Shown here: piece after piece, positions 25,941-35,405 of the stretch
Position numbering within the stretch: position 1 is the first letter of the stretch
Layout of the letters: each line of letters starts with the position of its first letter
Origin: Parvularcula lutaonensis
GTDB lineage: Bacteria > Pseudomonadota > Alphaproteobacteria > Caulobacterales > Parvularculaceae
DNA length: 64,000 nt
Direction of reading: 5' to 3'
NCBI RefSeq assembly: GCF_014651915.1
Contig: NZ_BMXU01000002.1
Coordinates: 501,507-565,506, forward strand
Program-made: the position numbers and the translations under genes
Notes under the pieces: generated by a model
Told to the model about the DNA's origin: nothing
What the model saw: the letters and a program-made list of their open reading frames with translations, nothing else
Database searches by the model: none

Positions 25941-26762
25941 ATGTCAGCTCAGTCCCAACGAAAAGCCATGACCGCGGCCTCCGTCCGCAGTCGGAAGGGC
26001 GGCGAGCCGCTCGTCTGCCTGACCGCCTATGACGCCCCGACGGCGAAGGTTCTCGATGCGCATTGCGACGTCCTGCTCGTCGGCGACAGTCTCGGAATGG
26101 TCGTGCACGGAATGCCCTCGACGGTCGGTGTGACGCTCGACATGATGATCCTGCACGGTAAGGCAGTGATGCGCGGGGCGGAGAATGCGCTCGTGGTCGT
26201 CGACCTGCCCTTTGGCAGCTACGAGGCCTCGCGCGAGCAAGCCTTTGAAAGCGCGCGCCGGGTGGTGTCGGAAACCGGCTGCGGCGCGGTGAAGATCGAG
26301 AGCGGCACCTATGCTGCTGGCACCGTCGCCTTTCTTGCCGAGCGGGGTATCCCGGTCATGGCCCATGTCGGGCTTCGTCCGCAGGCGTCGCTCGTCACTG
26401 GCGGCTTCAAGGCCAAGGGCAGGACCGGCGCCGAGCGGGAGGCCGTGATCGCGGAAGCGCGGGCTGCTGACGAGGCGGGCGCCTTCGCCATGGTGATCGA
26501 AGGCGTCGACGAAGAGCTCGCGCGGCAGATCACGCAGGAGGTGCGCTGTCCAACGATCGGGATCGGGGCCTCGGCTGCCTGCGACGGCCAGATCCTCGTG
26601 ACCCCGGACATGCTGGGAATGTTCGACTGGACCCCGAAATTCGTCCGCCGTTACGGAAAGCTCCGTGAGCAGATCGGCGAGGCGGTGGAAGCTTATGCCA
26701 AGGACGTCCGTGAGCGGAGCTTCCCCGGCGAGGCCGAGACCTACCGCCTGAAGAAGGACTAG
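25941..26762 (+). CDS. panB: 3-methyl-2-oxobutanoate hydroxymethyltransferase
   Basis: 273 aa, first step of pantothenate synthesis, transferring a hydroxymethyl group to ketoisovalerate. The metal and substrate motifs are DAPTAKVLDAHCDVLLVGDSLGM, TVGVTLDMMILHGKAVMRG, VDLPFGSYEASREQA, AVKIESG and IGIGASAACDGQILVTPDMLG. It lies immediately after the TerB stop. Its TAG stop shares bases with the stop of the opposing gene (CTAG). Confidence 0.97.
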   Translation: MSAQSQRKAMTAASVRSRKGGEPLVCLTAYDAPTAKVLDAHCDVLLVGDSLGMVVHGMPSTVGVTLDMMILHGKAVMRGAENALVVVDLPFGSYEASREQAFESARRVVSETGCGAVKIESGTYAAGTVAFLAERGIPVMAHVGLRPQASLVTGGFKAKGRTGAEREAVIAEARAADEAGAFAMVIEGVDEELARQITQEVRCPTIGIGASAACDGQILVTPDMLGMFDWTPKFVRRYGKLREQIGEAVEAYAKDVRERSFPGEAETYRLKKD

Positions 26763-27370
26763 GGCCGGCGCCGGTTGGCGAGCACCAGCGCGCCGCCGGT
26801 GAGGAAGAGCAGCGCACCCGCTGGCAGCGGCACGGGATTGATGGCGCCCTGTCCGTCCGGCGAAGGGATGACGAGGGTGATTTGTCCATCGCCTGCGGCC
26901 AGCGACGCCGAAAACGTGCCGACCGCAAGGCCGAGGGCCCGGAGCGACGTTCCGAAGAAAACGAGCTCCCCGGAGATCGTCTCACCCGAGCTGTAGCCTG
27001 CGGGCACGAGCAGTTTTCCGCTCGACGTGATCCCGAACGCATCGCCCCGCGCCTTCCCCCGGATCGGCGTCTGGGATCCGAAGCGCGCGAGTCGGCTCGC
27101 TGCATAGATATCGTAGGGCCTTGTCCCGTCGGAGAAGGGGAACAGCGGCAGATTGACGAAACTGCCGTCACGCGGGCCGAGAAACCCCTGCTCGCGGGTG
27201 TCAGCGCTGTTGCTATCCAGGAGCGGGACACCGGACAGTTCAAGGGACCCGGAGAAGCGAAATTTCACGTCCCCGAATTCCTCGACCACCCCGATGACCA
27301 TCGCGCCGTGGGCAGCGCCCCCCAGTGCGAGCGAAGCGGCTATGGACAGGATGAGACCGTACAAGCGCAT
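26759..27370 (-). CDS. Secreted VPLPA-CTERM sorting-domain protein
   Basis: 203 aa. It has an N-terminal signal peptide (LILSIAASLALGGAAHGA) and a C-terminal sorting tail: VPLPAG, a hydrophobic helix, then RRR at the extreme end. This tripartite tail is the VPLPA-CTERM form of PEP-CTERM proteins, processed by exosortase systems in alphaproteobacteria. The middle is beta-rich without recognised motifs. Function is probably as a surface or extracellular matrix component. No exosortase is in this window. The stop shares CTAG with panB. Confidence 0.85.
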   Translation of the reverse strand: MRLYGLILSIAASLALGGAAHGAMVIGVVEEFGDVKFRFSGSLELSGVPLLDSNSADTREQGFLGPRDGSFVNLPLFPFSDGTRPYDIYAASRLARFGSQTPIRGKARGDAFGITSSGKLLVPAGYSSGETISGELVFFGTSLRALGLAVGTFSASLAAGDGQITLVIPSPDGQGAINPVPLPAGALLFLTGGALVLANRRRP

Positions 27371-27587
27371 GGCCGCGCTCCCCCTACAAACACCCGGATA
27401 AGATGTAATACATCACCGAGACACGCAAGAATGGAAATTTCGGAAAATCGCCCTTAAAGGTGCGCGTCTAAGCAGGCTGCGGCGGCAGGGCACTTCACCC
27501 TGCGTTAACCAACCGCTTGCCACCTCGAAGTCCTGATCCTACGTCCGCTTGCCCCACTGGCCTTGCTGATTTTTCCCGGAGTATCCG

Positions 27588-28235
27588 ATGTCCGAACGTG
27601 ATCCCCACGATCTTACGATGAACACGCTCATTCCCATGGTGATTGAGCAAACGAGCCGCGGGGAGCGCAGCTTCGATATCTACTCGCGCCTCCTCAAAGA
27701 GCGGATCGTCTTCCTCTCCGGACCTGTCCATGACCAGGTTGCGACCCTGCTCGTGGCCCAGCTCCTGTTCCTTGAAGCGGACAACCCGAAGAAGGATATC
27801 GCCCTTTATATCAACAGCCCTGGCGGTCAGGTGACGTCCGGCCTCGCGATCTACGACACGATGAAATACATCCGCCCCGCGGTCTCGACCATTTGCATCG
27901 GCATGGCGGCTTCGATGGGATCCCTGCTGCTGGCGGCTGGCGAGAAGGGCATGCGCTATTCGCTGCCGAACAGCCGCATCATGGTTCACCAGCCCTCGGC
28001 GGGCTTCCAGGGCCAGGCGTCCGATATCGAGCGCCACGCCAAGGACATTCTCGAAACGAAGCGCCGCCTCAATGAAATTTACGTTGAGCACACGGGTCAG
28101 GACTACGAAACCATTGAGAAAACCCTCGATCGTGACTACTTCATGACTCCCCAACAGGCGTTGGAATTCGGGCTGATCGACCAGGTTTTCGAGAAGCGTG
28201 GCGCATCCTCTGAAGGCAATGATGCGAATGAGTAG
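27588..28235 (+). CDS. clpP: ATP-dependent Clp protease proteolytic subunit
   Basis: 215 aa. The catalytic triad is visible: Ser109 in GMAASMGS, His134 in [10 protein letters not shown], and Asp183 in DRDYFMTPQ. The N-terminal [25 protein letters not shown] is canonical. ClpP forms the tetradecameric peptidase barrel that works with the ClpX unfoldase encoded 184 nt downstream. The 217 nt between the VPLPA-CTERM start and this ATG contain promoters; a possible sigma-32-like CTTG element occurs near 27516 but is not convincing. Confidence 0.98.
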   Translation: MSERDPHDLTMNTLIPMVIEQTSRGERSFDIYSRLLKERIVFLSGPVHDQVATLLVAQLLFLEADNPKKDIALYINSPGGQVTSGLAIYDTMKYIRPAVSTICIGMAASMGSLLLAAGEKGMRYSLPNSRIMVHQPSAGFQGQASDIERHAKDILETKRRLNEIYVEHTGQDYETIEKTLDRDYFMTPQQALEFGLIDQVFEKRGASSEGNDANE

Positions 28236-28419
28236 GTAACAGGGTGGGGCGTCTTGGCCCCTGTCCTGCAACGCCAAATCAATACATGGCTGCGTAGTTT
28301 GCCGTTCGGTGTGATTGCGCCTTGCCTGAGCTTCGGGCAGGCTTGCGTGGAACGGCAGAAGCCGCGGTCACTTTCTGTGACGGCAGGGTCCTCGGGACCC
28401 CGCCACGAGGAGTAAGGCA

Positions 28420-29730
28420 ATGAGCAAAGTGAGCAACAAGGGCGGAAGCGGCACTGGACCGACCGGAACCGGTGGGTCGGGTGACGGCAAGAACACCCTC
28501 TACTGCTCGTTCTGCGGGAAGTCGCAGCATGAGGTCCGCAAGCTCATTGCGGGACCGACTGTCTTCATTTGCGACGAATGCGTCGAGCTGTGCATGGACA
28601 TCATCCGCGAGGAATCGAAATCCTCGCTCGTGAAGTCGGGCGACGGTGTCCCTTCTCCGCAGCATATTCACCAGGTCCTCGACGACTACGTCATTGGCCA
28701 GAGCTACGCGAAGCGCGTCCTGGCCGTGGCCGTGCACAACCACTTCAAGCGTCTCAACCACGCCCAGAAGAACTCGGACGTCGAACTGGCGAAGTCGAAC
28801 ATCCTGCTCGTGGGTCCCACGGGTTCAGGCAAGACGCTGCTGGCCCAGACCCTGGCCCGCATTCTCGACGTGCCGTTCACCATGGCCGATGCCACGACCC
28901 TCACCGAAGCCGGCTATGTCGGCGAGGATGTCGAGAACATCGTCCTGAAGCTGCTCCAGGCCGCCGACTACAACGTCGAACGCGCCCAGCGCGGCATCGT
29001 CTATATCGACGAGATCGACAAGATCTCGCGCAAGTCGGACAACCCTTCGATCACCCGCGACGTGTCGGGCGAGGGCGTCCAGCAGGCGCTTCTCAAGATC
29101 ATGGAGGGCACGGTCGCGTCCGTCCCGCCGCAGGGCGGTCGCAAGCACCCGCAGCAGGAATTCCTGCAGGTCGACACGACGAACATCCTGTTCATCGTCG
29201 GCGGTGCCTTCGCTGGTCTCGACAAGGTCATCCAGAACCGCGGCGAGGGGGCCTCGATCGGCTTCGGTGCCGAGGTGAAGGAAATCGAGGACAAGCGCGT
29301 CGGTGACTGGCTGCGCCTGACCGAGCCGGAGGACCTCCTGAAATTCGGCCTCATTCCCGAATTCATCGGCCGTCTGCCGGTGATTGCGACCCTCGAGGAC
29401 CTCGATGAAGACGCACTGGTGCAAATCCTGACTGCGCCGAAGAACGCGCTGGTCAAGCAATACGCCCGGCTCTTCGAGATGGAGAATGTCGAACTGACGT
29501 TCACGGAAGAAGCGCTGAAGGCGGTGGCCCGCAAGGCCATCACCCGCAAGACCGGCGCCCGTGGCCTGCGCTCGATCATGGAGGGCATCCTGCTCGACAC
29601 CATGTTCGACCTGCCGACCATGGAGAATGTCGAGGAGATCGTCGTCAACGAAGAGGTCGTCGAAGGCCGGGGCGAACCGCTGCGTGTGTTCGCGAAGGCC
29701 GAGAAGCAGGCGCAGGACCAGAGCGCCTGA
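28420..29730 (+). CDS. clpX: Clp protease ATP-binding unfoldase ClpX
   Basis: 436 aa. A C4 zinc finger (Cys29, Cys32, Cys51, Cys54) recognises adaptors and substrates. Walker A GPTGSGKT is at 132-139 and Walker B IVYIDEID at about 193-200. VGEDVENI and [15 protein letters not shown] are further ClpX signatures. The ribosome site GAGGAGT precedes the ATG at 28420. In Caulobacter ClpXP degrades CtrA and other cell-cycle regulators, relevant to the CtrA-type box at 17.66 kb. A terminator follows. Confidence 0.98.
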   Translation: MSKVSNKGGSGTGPTGTGGSGDGKNTLYCSFCGKSQHEVRKLIAGPTVFICDECVELCMDIIREESKSSLVKSGDGVPSPQHIHQVLDDYVIGQSYAKRVLAVAVHNHFKRLNHAQKNSDVELAKSNILLVGPTGSGKTLLAQTLARILDVPFTMADATTLTEAGYVGEDVENIVLKLLQAADYNVERAQRGIVYIDEIDKISRKSDNPSITRDVSGEGVQQALLKIMEGTVASVPPQGGRKHPQQEFLQVDTTNILFIVGGAFAGLDKVIQNRGEGASIGFGAEVKEIEDKRVGDWLRLTEPEDLLKFGLIPEFIGRLPVIATLEDLDEDALVQILTAPKNALVKQYARLFEMENVELTFTEEALKAVARKAITRKTGARGLRSIMEGILLDTMFDLPTMENVEEIVVNEEVVEGRGEPLRVFAKAEKQAQDQSA

Positions 29731-29757
29731 GGCTGAGAACCCTCAAGGTCCAAGATC

Positions 29758-29787
29758 AAAAGGCCGCCTTCGGGCGGCCTTTTTCGT
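29758..29787 (+). terminator. Terminator of clpX (bidirectional)
   Basis: An 8-bp stem (AGGCCGCC at 29761-29768 and GGCGGCCT at 29773-29780) with the stable TTCG loop is followed by five T residues forward. The A-rich left flank may also end the converging luxR transcript. Confidence 0.92.
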
Positions 29788-29788
29788 T

Positions 29789-30613
29789 TCAACCCTTGCG
29801 GTCCTTGGGATTGGGTTCCGCCGCGGAGTAGACCAGGGCAGCGGCCTCGGCACGGTTCCTGACGCCGAGCTTTCTGTAGGCTGACTTCGCATAGTCAGCG
29901 ACCGTGTAGACGGAGAGGCCGCACAGGCGCGCCGCTTCCTTGCGGCTTTTGCCGTCGGCGATATGCCGGATGACTTCCGCTTCCCGCGGTGTCAGCAGCT
30001 CCTTGAGCCTGGCAGTATTGGCGGAGCCGAAGGGAGAGGGCAGCAACTCCTCGAGCCGCCGGTGGGCGAGAAGGCAGAACACCCGGAAGCTTTCGACCAT
30101 GGGAAGGATCTCGCGCTCGAAGCTATCCCTGGGCAGCGGCGTTCCGAGATTGAAACCGCCGAAGCGGGGAGAGCCCTCGATCCGCATGGGCAGGGCAACG
30201 CCTGCGGTGAAACCAACTCGCGAGGCGTTGATGATGAACTGCTTCGCCTCGGGCGGCAGGTAGTCATGGGTGGGAAGATAGTGGAGCCCTGTCTTCGTCG
30301 GCGCGTATTGGCTGCAGGAGTAGGCGAGGAAAGGATCCTGGGCGGGGTCGGTGTCGGCGTAGATTTCCGGCACGTTGGTGAGCAGATCGGTGGCTCCGCC
30401 TTCACCGTCGACGGTGAGGTAGATCACGAAACTGATGCCGCCTGCTTTCAGGGTCGCAAGCGTGCGTTCCCACACGGCATTCCTGGTTTCGAGAGTTTCA
30501 AGGCTCTCGCCCGCCGCCAGAAAATCCACCACTGCGCCAGGCACTCCCCTCGAATGGGGGGATGGTAGTTGAGAACGCTCCTCCGGTACAGCCGAGGGGC
30601 GATATTCGCTCAC
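29789..30613 (-). CDS. LuxR-type regulator with autoinducer-binding-like domain (orphan)
   Basis: Up to 274 aa from a GTG at 30613, but a start near 30544-30529 is also possible, because GAGGGGAG occurs there and no ribosome site precedes 30613. The C-terminal helix-turn-helix is unmistakable: [48 protein letters not shown]. The N-terminal domain has features of acyl-homoserine-lactone binders (the DP pair in QDPFLAYS and [12 protein letters not shown]), but the usual Trp/Tyr lactone pocket residues are not all evident. No luxI-type synthase is in the window, so it is an orphan regulator whose ligand is unknown. Confidence 0.85.
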   Translation of the reverse strand: MSEYRPSAVPEERSQLPSPHSRGVPGAVVDFLAAGESLETLETRNAVWERTLATLKAGGISFVIYLTVDGEGGATDLLTNVPEIYADTDPAQDPFLAYSCSQYAPTKTGLHYLPTHDYLPPEAKQFIINASRVGFTAGVALPMRIEGSPRFGGFNLGTPLPRDSFEREILPMVESFRVFCLLAHRRLEELLPSPFGSANTARLKELLTPREAEVIRHIADGKSRKEAARLCGLSVYTVADYAKSAYRKLGVRNRAEAAALVYSAAEPNPKDRKG

Positions 30614-30892
30614 GGGGGGCGGTTCTCGCGGCGGTCGGCACCACCATCGTGCCCGATCCGAAAGGCGCTACCGCGGCGGGTCTCTTGAGGGGGAGGCTGT
30701 CCCGATGGGCGCCAAGAAGGGCCGCAGCGAGGCTGCGGCCCTTCTGTTTTTCGGGCGTCTGGAACCGGCGGGGTGCGCACGTCGAAGCCTCTTCGTTCCG
30801 CAAGGCGAAAGAAAAGTGCTTGAGACGTGCCGGTTCCCCAGGCGATGAGGATCTTGGCGGTGGGGCTGGCCGAGCAGGCTGCCGTCGCCAAT
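30614..30892. other. Intergenic region with candidate forward transcript
   Basis: This 279-nt stretch lies between two minus-strand genes, luxR and bpt. No protein-coding frame is credible. It contains an isolated forward-strand terminator (30717-30752) and a preceding GC-rich segment (30655-30715) able to form the helix GGCGC/GCGCC, which makes a small RNA conceivable. The left edge may include luxR promoter sequence. Confidence 0.45.
30717..30752 (+). terminator. Strong terminator hairpin without an upstream forward gene
   Basis: A perfect 12-bp stem (AAGGGCCGCAGC at 30717-30728 and GCTGCGGCCCTT at 30732-30743) with a 3-nt loop is followed on the forward strand by CTGTTTTT. On the minus strand the tail is only CTTCTTGG, so the hairpin is better as a forward terminator, yet no forward gene precedes it after clpX, which has its own. 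It could also serve the bpt gene in reverse. Confidence 0.7.
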
Positions 30893-31633
30893 TCACTTGC
30901 GCTTTTGGGGCGGCTGGCGGCGCATCACGGTCCAGCCGTCACGGCCGAGGATCTCCAGCGGCTCGAACTTGCGCTTGTAGTCCATCTTCGGCGAGCCCTG
31001 CACCCAATAGCCGAGATAGACATAAGGCAGGCCAAGCTCCCGCGCGAGGCGGACATGGTCGGCAATCATGAAGGTGCCGAGCGAGCGCTTGCTCTCATCG
31101 GGCTCGAAGAAGCTGTAGACCATCGAGAGGCCGTCCTCGAGCCGGTCGGAAAGGGCACAGGCGAGAAGCTTGCCTTCCTCATTGCGGTATTCGAGGACGA
31201 AGGTGTCCACGGGCGTCTGCTCGACCATCTGCTGGTAGTCGAGGACGGTCATGTCTGTCATGCCCCCGCCGTCGTGACGCGCATCGAGATAACCGCGAAG
31301 GACAGAGAACTGCTCGGTTGTGACCGTGGCGGGGGTCATCTTGCGCGTCAGGTCGGCGTTCTTGCGGAACACCCGCTTGTAGCGGTCATCGTCGAAGCCC
31401 TCGGCAACGATGCGCACTGCCCGGCAGGCATTGCAGCCATCACAGGCCGGCAGGTACGCGATGTTCTGGGAACGCCTGAAACCGCGGCGGGAAAGGAGCG
31501 AATTCACCTCCGGCGCGCGGTCGCCGCCCAGGAAGGTGAAGATCTTCTTCTCCTTCCGCCCTTCAAGATAGGGGCAGTCCGACGCCGCCGTGACGTAGAA
31601 TTCCGAACGTGACCCCAGGAAGAAGGTGTTCAT
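30893..31633 (-). CDS. bpt: Aspartate/glutamate leucyltransferase (Bpt-type N-end rule aminoacyltransferase)
   Basis: 246 aa. The transferase adds leucine from Leu-tRNA to proteins with N-terminal Asp or Glu, marking them for ClpS/ClpAP. The N-terminal CPYLEGRKEKKIFT, the Cys cluster YLPACDGCNACRAVRI (residues about 62-77), and the C-terminal GLPYVYLGYWVQGSPKMDYKRKFEP are the ATE/Bpt signatures. The functional link to nearby ClpXP is thematic rather than operonic. Confidence 0.95.
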   Translation of the reverse strand: MNTFFLGSRSEFYVTAASDCPYLEGRKEKKIFTFLGGDRAPEVNSLLSRRGFRRSQNIAYLPACDGCNACRAVRIVAEGFDDDRYKRVFRKNADLTRKMTPATVTTEQFSVLRGYLDARHDGGGMTDMTVLDYQQMVEQTPVDTFVLEYRNEEGKLLACALSDRLEDGLSMVYSFFEPDESKRSLGTFMIADHVRLARELGLPYVYLGYWVQGSPKMDYKRKFEPLEILGRDGWTVMRRQPPQKRK

Positions 31634-31751
31634 CGACGCCGCTTTCTCCTCACGTCCAGCCCGGACAATCTAACACGCCAGAGCTTCAAAAGAGCTACCG
31701 TCGCACCCCGTCAGGATGAATCCGTTGGTGACAATTCGCAAGACCGGTAGC

Positions 31752-33602
31752 CTAGAGAAGCCCGACCGCGCGGAAATAGAACGGCGCCACCACAATATAG
31801 GTCAGCCAGAGCAGGATGGTCAGCGGCACGCCCACGCGGATGAAATCCCCGAACCGGTAATGCCCGGGGCCCATCACGAGGAGGTTGGTCTGGTAGGCGA
31901 CGGGCGTCGCGAAGGAGCAGTTCGCAGCGTAGATGATCGTCAGCACCATGACAGTCGGATCAATCCCGGCTGCCGTCGCGGCGTTGACCCCGATCGGGGT
32001 CAAAAGGACGGCGGTGGCGTTGTTCGACAACAGGTTGGTCATGATCGCGGTGATCGCGAACACCACGGCCATCAACGTGATCGGACCACCATTCTCGGCC
32101 AGCGGTACGATGAAGGAAGCGAGATAGGCCGCGCCCCCCGTCCGGTCGAGGGCGAAGCCAAGCGCAAGCGCGACGCCGACCAGGAGGTAGACCCGTCTGT
32201 CCACGGCCCGGGCGGCCTGCCGCACATTGAGGCAGCCGGTGGCCACCATGAGCATGGCGCCAAGGATCGCGGCTACGGAAATAGGCAGGAACCCTGTCGA
32301 CGCCGCGCCTACAACGCCGAGGAAGATCAGCGCCGCATAGCGGGCATGAGCGATATCCTGAATCTCCTGCATCGACCGTTCGAGCATGATGATGTCGCGG
32401 TCGCCGCGCAGGGCCCGCACATCAGAGCGGTCGCCGAGGATGAGGAGAACGTCACCAGCCTCCAGGCGGATCGAGGCGATATCGGTACGGATCATGCGGC
32501 TGCGCCGCTGCAGGCCGACAATGACGCAGTTGGTCTGGAAGCGGAAACGGATCTGGTTGATCGACCGTCCGATGATCCGCGAACCCGGCGCGACCACGGC
32601 TTCGACCATGGTGAGCTCCCCCGAAGCGCCCTCGGCGGTCTCGACCTCGCTCATGAAGCTGTCGAGAATCTGGGGCCTGCGGCGGAGCAGGTCCGTCAGC
32701 GCTGCACGGGTGCCGGCGACGATCAGCTTGTCACCCAGGCGCAGCTTCACGTCGTCAAAGGGCGGCAGGATCACCTCGTCCTTGCGCTGGATCATCCGGA
32801 CGGTGATGTCGGGCAGTTCCTCGAAACGGCCGGCCTTGGGCGATGCGCCGATCAGCGGGTTGCCGCGGCCGATCTCGATCTGGGCGACGAACTGGCGACC
32901 GTCTTTCTCGACGAGGTCGTTGGGACCTTCGCGATCGGGCAAGAGGAAACGCGACGTGATGGCGAGGTAGATCGCGCCGACCGCGACGAGGACGAGGCCC
33001 ATCGGCATCAGCGCGAAGAAGTCGAGGCGCGGTCCGCCGGCAAGTTCGAAGGCCTCCACCGCGAGCAGGTTCGTGGACGAACCGATGGTCGTGCACATAC
33101 CGCCAAGGATTGAGAGGAAGCTTAGCGGCATCATCATCTTGGAGGAGGGGATGCCGCCCTGCGCCGCGATGGCCGCGATGATCGGCACGAACATGACCAC
33201 GACCGGCGTGTTGTTGAGGAACGCCGAGACGACCGTGATGAAGGCGAAAATCAGCACGACCGCGAGCTTGCCGAGCTTTTCGTAGGCTTTGACGAGCACC
33301 TGTGTCGGGTATTCAAGCGCCCCCGACTGATACATTCCCTGTCCGACGATCAGCAGGCCGAGGATCGCGAACAACGCCGGGCTGGCGAACCCCATGAGAA
33401 GCTGGGCCGGGTCGAGCAGCACCTCCCCCGTGGTCGGATCCGAATAGGGAAAGAGCGCGAAGGGCACGATCAGCGCCACCAGCACCGCGCCGGAGACGAC
33501 TTCGATCGAGAACCTGTCGAGTGCGTAGGCGATCACGGCGCCTGCAATGACCACCAGCACATACCACATCGGCCATTGCTGGATGAGTTCGTCCAAGGTC
33601 AT
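31752..33602 (-). CDS. SLC13-family permease with two TrkA-C (RCK_C) domains
   Basis: 616 aa from the ATG at 33602. Around ten to twelve membrane helices flank a soluble middle. Repeated SNT-type hairpin signatures of the divalent anion/Na+ symporter fold are seen: FLNNTPVVVMFVPIIAAIA in the first half and TNLLSNNATAVLLTPI in the second. Residues about 220-390 carry TrkA-C motifs (RFEELPDITVRMIQRKDEVILPPFDD and LGDKLIVAGTRAAL, then LEAGDVLLILGDRSD). Such fusions are common among sulfate/dicarboxylate-type transporters, but the substrate is not clear. The TrkA-C parts may sense ligands. It has no cotranscribed neighbour that clarifies the role. Confidence 0.9.
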   Translation of the reverse strand: MTLDELIQQWPMWYVLVVIAGAVIAYALDRFSIEVVSGAVLVALIVPFALFPYSDPTTGEVLLDPAQLLMGFASPALFAILGLLIVGQGMYQSGALEYPTQVLVKAYEKLGKLAVVLIFAFITVVSAFLNNTPVVVMFVPIIAAIAAQGGIPSSKMMMPLSFLSILGGMCTTIGSSTNLLAVEAFELAGGPRLDFFALMPMGLVLVAVGAIYLAITSRFLLPDREGPNDLVEKDGRQFVAQIEIGRGNPLIGASPKAGRFEELPDITVRMIQRKDEVILPPFDDVKLRLGDKLIVAGTRAALTDLLRRRPQILDSFMSEVETAEGASGELTMVEAVVAPGSRIIGRSINQIRFRFQTNCVIVGLQRRSRMIRTDIASIRLEAGDVLLILGDRSDVRALRGDRDIIMLERSMQEIQDIAHARYAALIFLGVVGAASTGFLPISVAAILGAMLMVATGCLNVRQAARAVDRRVYLLVGVALALGFALDRTGGAAYLASFIVPLAENGGPITLMAVVFAITAIMTNLLSNNATAVLLTPIGVNAATAAGIDPTVMVLTIIYAANCSFATPVAYQTNLLVMGPGHYRFGDFIRVGVPLTILLWLTYIVVAPFYFRAVGLL

Positions 33603-33823
33603 GAAGGCAAACGGTCCCCGCGCATTTCTTGCATGGCGCAGAACGACGCGGGCGAGGCAACCAGCCTGCTCCCCGCCCCACGCTCGCCATATCGTTCTGC
33701 CACGATCCGACGGGGCCGCGCAATCAAAGGATGTCAGACCGTTAAGCCGAAACACCCTAGCTTTCGCGGGTGCGGCGCTTCTGGCATGGACGGCGCGCCA
33801 TGCTTCGCCTATGGCCGAACGCT

Positions 33824-34309
33824 GTGTCTGATCCGTTTCGTCCCCTCAAGAACGCGTTTGCCCGCTACCCCACCGGGGTGACCGTCGTCAGCTGCGTCGG
33901 CAGCGACGGCAAACCGCTCGGCATCACCGTCAACAGCTTCAACTCCGTGGCGCTCGAGCCTGCGCTCGTCTCTTGGTGCCTCGACGACCATACGAGCGTG
34001 GCTGCCGAATTCCTCGCGGCGGACCATTATGCGGTCAGCATCCTGTCCGTGGACCAGGAAAAGGCGTGCATGCGCTTCGCCACGCCCGGCCAGCATGAAT
34101 TCATCAATGGCGAGGGCGAAACCTTCAAGACCGGTGCGCCCTTGCTCAAAGGCCGCATCGCAGGCTTCGACTGCCGCCTCGCCGAGCGACTGAAGGTGGG
34201 CGACCACACCATCCTGATCGGTGAGATCGTCCATTTCGACAGCTTTCCGGGGAAGCCACTGGTCTATGCGGGCCGGCAATTCCTGTCCGGCCCGATGATC
34301 GAAGACTAG
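33824..34309 (+). CDS. Flavin reductase-like domain protein
   Basis: 161 aa from a GTG at 33824 (MSDPFRPLKNAFARYPTGVTVVSC); an ATG at 33800 adds eight residues, and no ribosome site decides between them. The split-barrel FMN-binding pattern is clear (RYPTGVTVVSC, LGITVNSFNSVALEPALVSWCLD, FAVSI-type strand AVSILS, GDHTILIGEIVHFD). Such proteins are FMN reductases or small components of two-component monooxygenases; no oxygenase is adjacent. Its TAG stop shares the CTAG tetranucleotide with the hemB stop. Confidence 0.88.
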   Translation: MSDPFRPLKNAFARYPTGVTVVSCVGSDGKPLGITVNSFNSVALEPALVSWCLDDHTSVAAEFLAADHYAVSILSVDQEKACMRFATPGQHEFINGEGETFKTGAPLLKGRIAGFDCRLAERLKVGDHTILIGEIVHFDSFPGKPLVYAGRQFLSGPMIED

Positions 34310-35304
34310 TCTGTCAGCAGCTTCGCGGCATGTTCCGCGGCATAGGTGATGATGGCGTCGGCCCCCGCGCGCTTGAAGCACAGGAGCGCCTCCATGAGGG
34401 CAGCGTCGAAGTCGAAGGCGCCTGCCTCGCTGGCCGCCCGCAGCATGGCGTATTCGCCTGACACCTGGAAGGCGACGGTCGGCAGGCCCCACTGGTCCTT
34501 CACCCGCGTGACCATGTCGAGATAGGCGAGTCCCGGCTTCACCATCAGCATGTCCGCGCCTTCGCCGACATCGAGGGCGGCTTCGCGCAGGCCTTCTTCG
34601 GCATTGCCGGGGTCCATCTGGTAGGTCCGCTTGTCGCCTTTCAGTGCCCCCCTGCTGCCCACGGCATCACGGTAAGGGCCATAGAACGCCGAAGCGTATT
34701 TCACGGCGTAAGAGAGGATTGCGACATCCTCGAAGCCCGCTCGGTCGAGCGCCTGCCTGATCGCGCCGACGCGTCCGTCCATCATGTCCGAAGGGGCGAC
34801 CACGTCGAAACCGGTTTGGGCCAACGTCACCGCCTGGCGGCAGAGCGCCTCGACGGTCTGGTCGTTGAGGATCGTGCCGTCCTCGCCCATCAGGCCGTCA
34901 TGGCCGTGGTCGGTATAGGGATCGAGCGCCACGTCGCCGATGATGACCGCCTCGGGCGCCTGTTGCTTGATCGCTCGGGCCGCGCGGCCCATCAAATTTT
35001 CGTGGTCGAAGGCCCTGCTGCCAGCGGCATCCCGGTCTGAAGCAGATGTGTACGGGAACAGGGCAAGCCCCCCGAGACCAGCCTTAACGGCGCGTTCGGC
35101 AAGGTCCGCCGCTTCAGTCACCGTCAGCCGCTCGACCCCCCTCATGGCCGGAATGGCAGCGGGGTCGCCTTCCTCGCGCAAAATCACGCCTTGGATCAGA
35201 TCGCTGGGGGAAACTCTTGATTCCCGGACGAGAGACCGGATGCCGTTAGATTTTCTGAGCCTGCGGAGGCGTGTCAGCGGGAAGGAACCGTGATAATTCT
35301 TCAT
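34306..35304 (-). CDS. hemB: Delta-aminolevulinic acid dehydratase (porphobilinogen synthase)
   Basis: 332 aa, condensing two ALA molecules to porphobilinogen. Schiff-base lysines lie in ILSYAVKYASAFYGPYR (Lys about 206) and DMLMVKPGLAYLD (Lys about 258). The usual zinc Cys triad is absent: the site reads DVALDPYTDHGHDGLM with Asp/His instead, as in magnesium-dependent enzymes of Bradyrhizobium type. GDKRTYQMDPGN and VAFQVSGEYAML are conserved. It stands near hemA (36.05 kb) in a haem-synthesis neighbourhood, separated by the ldtR gene. Confidence 0.97.
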   Translation of the reverse strand: MKNYHGSFPLTRLRRLRKSNGIRSLVRESRVSPSDLIQGVILREEGDPAAIPAMRGVERLTVTEAADLAERAVKAGLGGLALFPYTSASDRDAAGSRAFDHENLMGRAARAIKQQAPEAVIIGDVALDPYTDHGHDGLMGEDGTILNDQTVEALCRQAVTLAQTGFDVVAPSDMMDGRVGAIRQALDRAGFEDVAILSYAVKYASAFYGPYRDAVGSRGALKGDKRTYQMDPGNAEEGLREAALDVGEGADMLMVKPGLAYLDMVTRVKDQWGLPTVAFQVSGEYAMLRAASEAGAFDFDAALMEALLCFKRAGADAIITYAAEHAAKLLTD

Positions 35305-35405
35305 GAATACCCGTATTGAGCGATTTGATTTAGGTTCAAGCGTGTCACAGATTGTCCCTTGTTGGCGAATTCTTCACACTGGCCTTGTTAGATCGGACCT
35401 GCACG

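Noticed and set aside
27516-27543. Possible sigma-32 promoter upstream of clpP.
   Set aside because: A CTTG element exists, but the downstream -10 match is poor; not distinguishable from chance.
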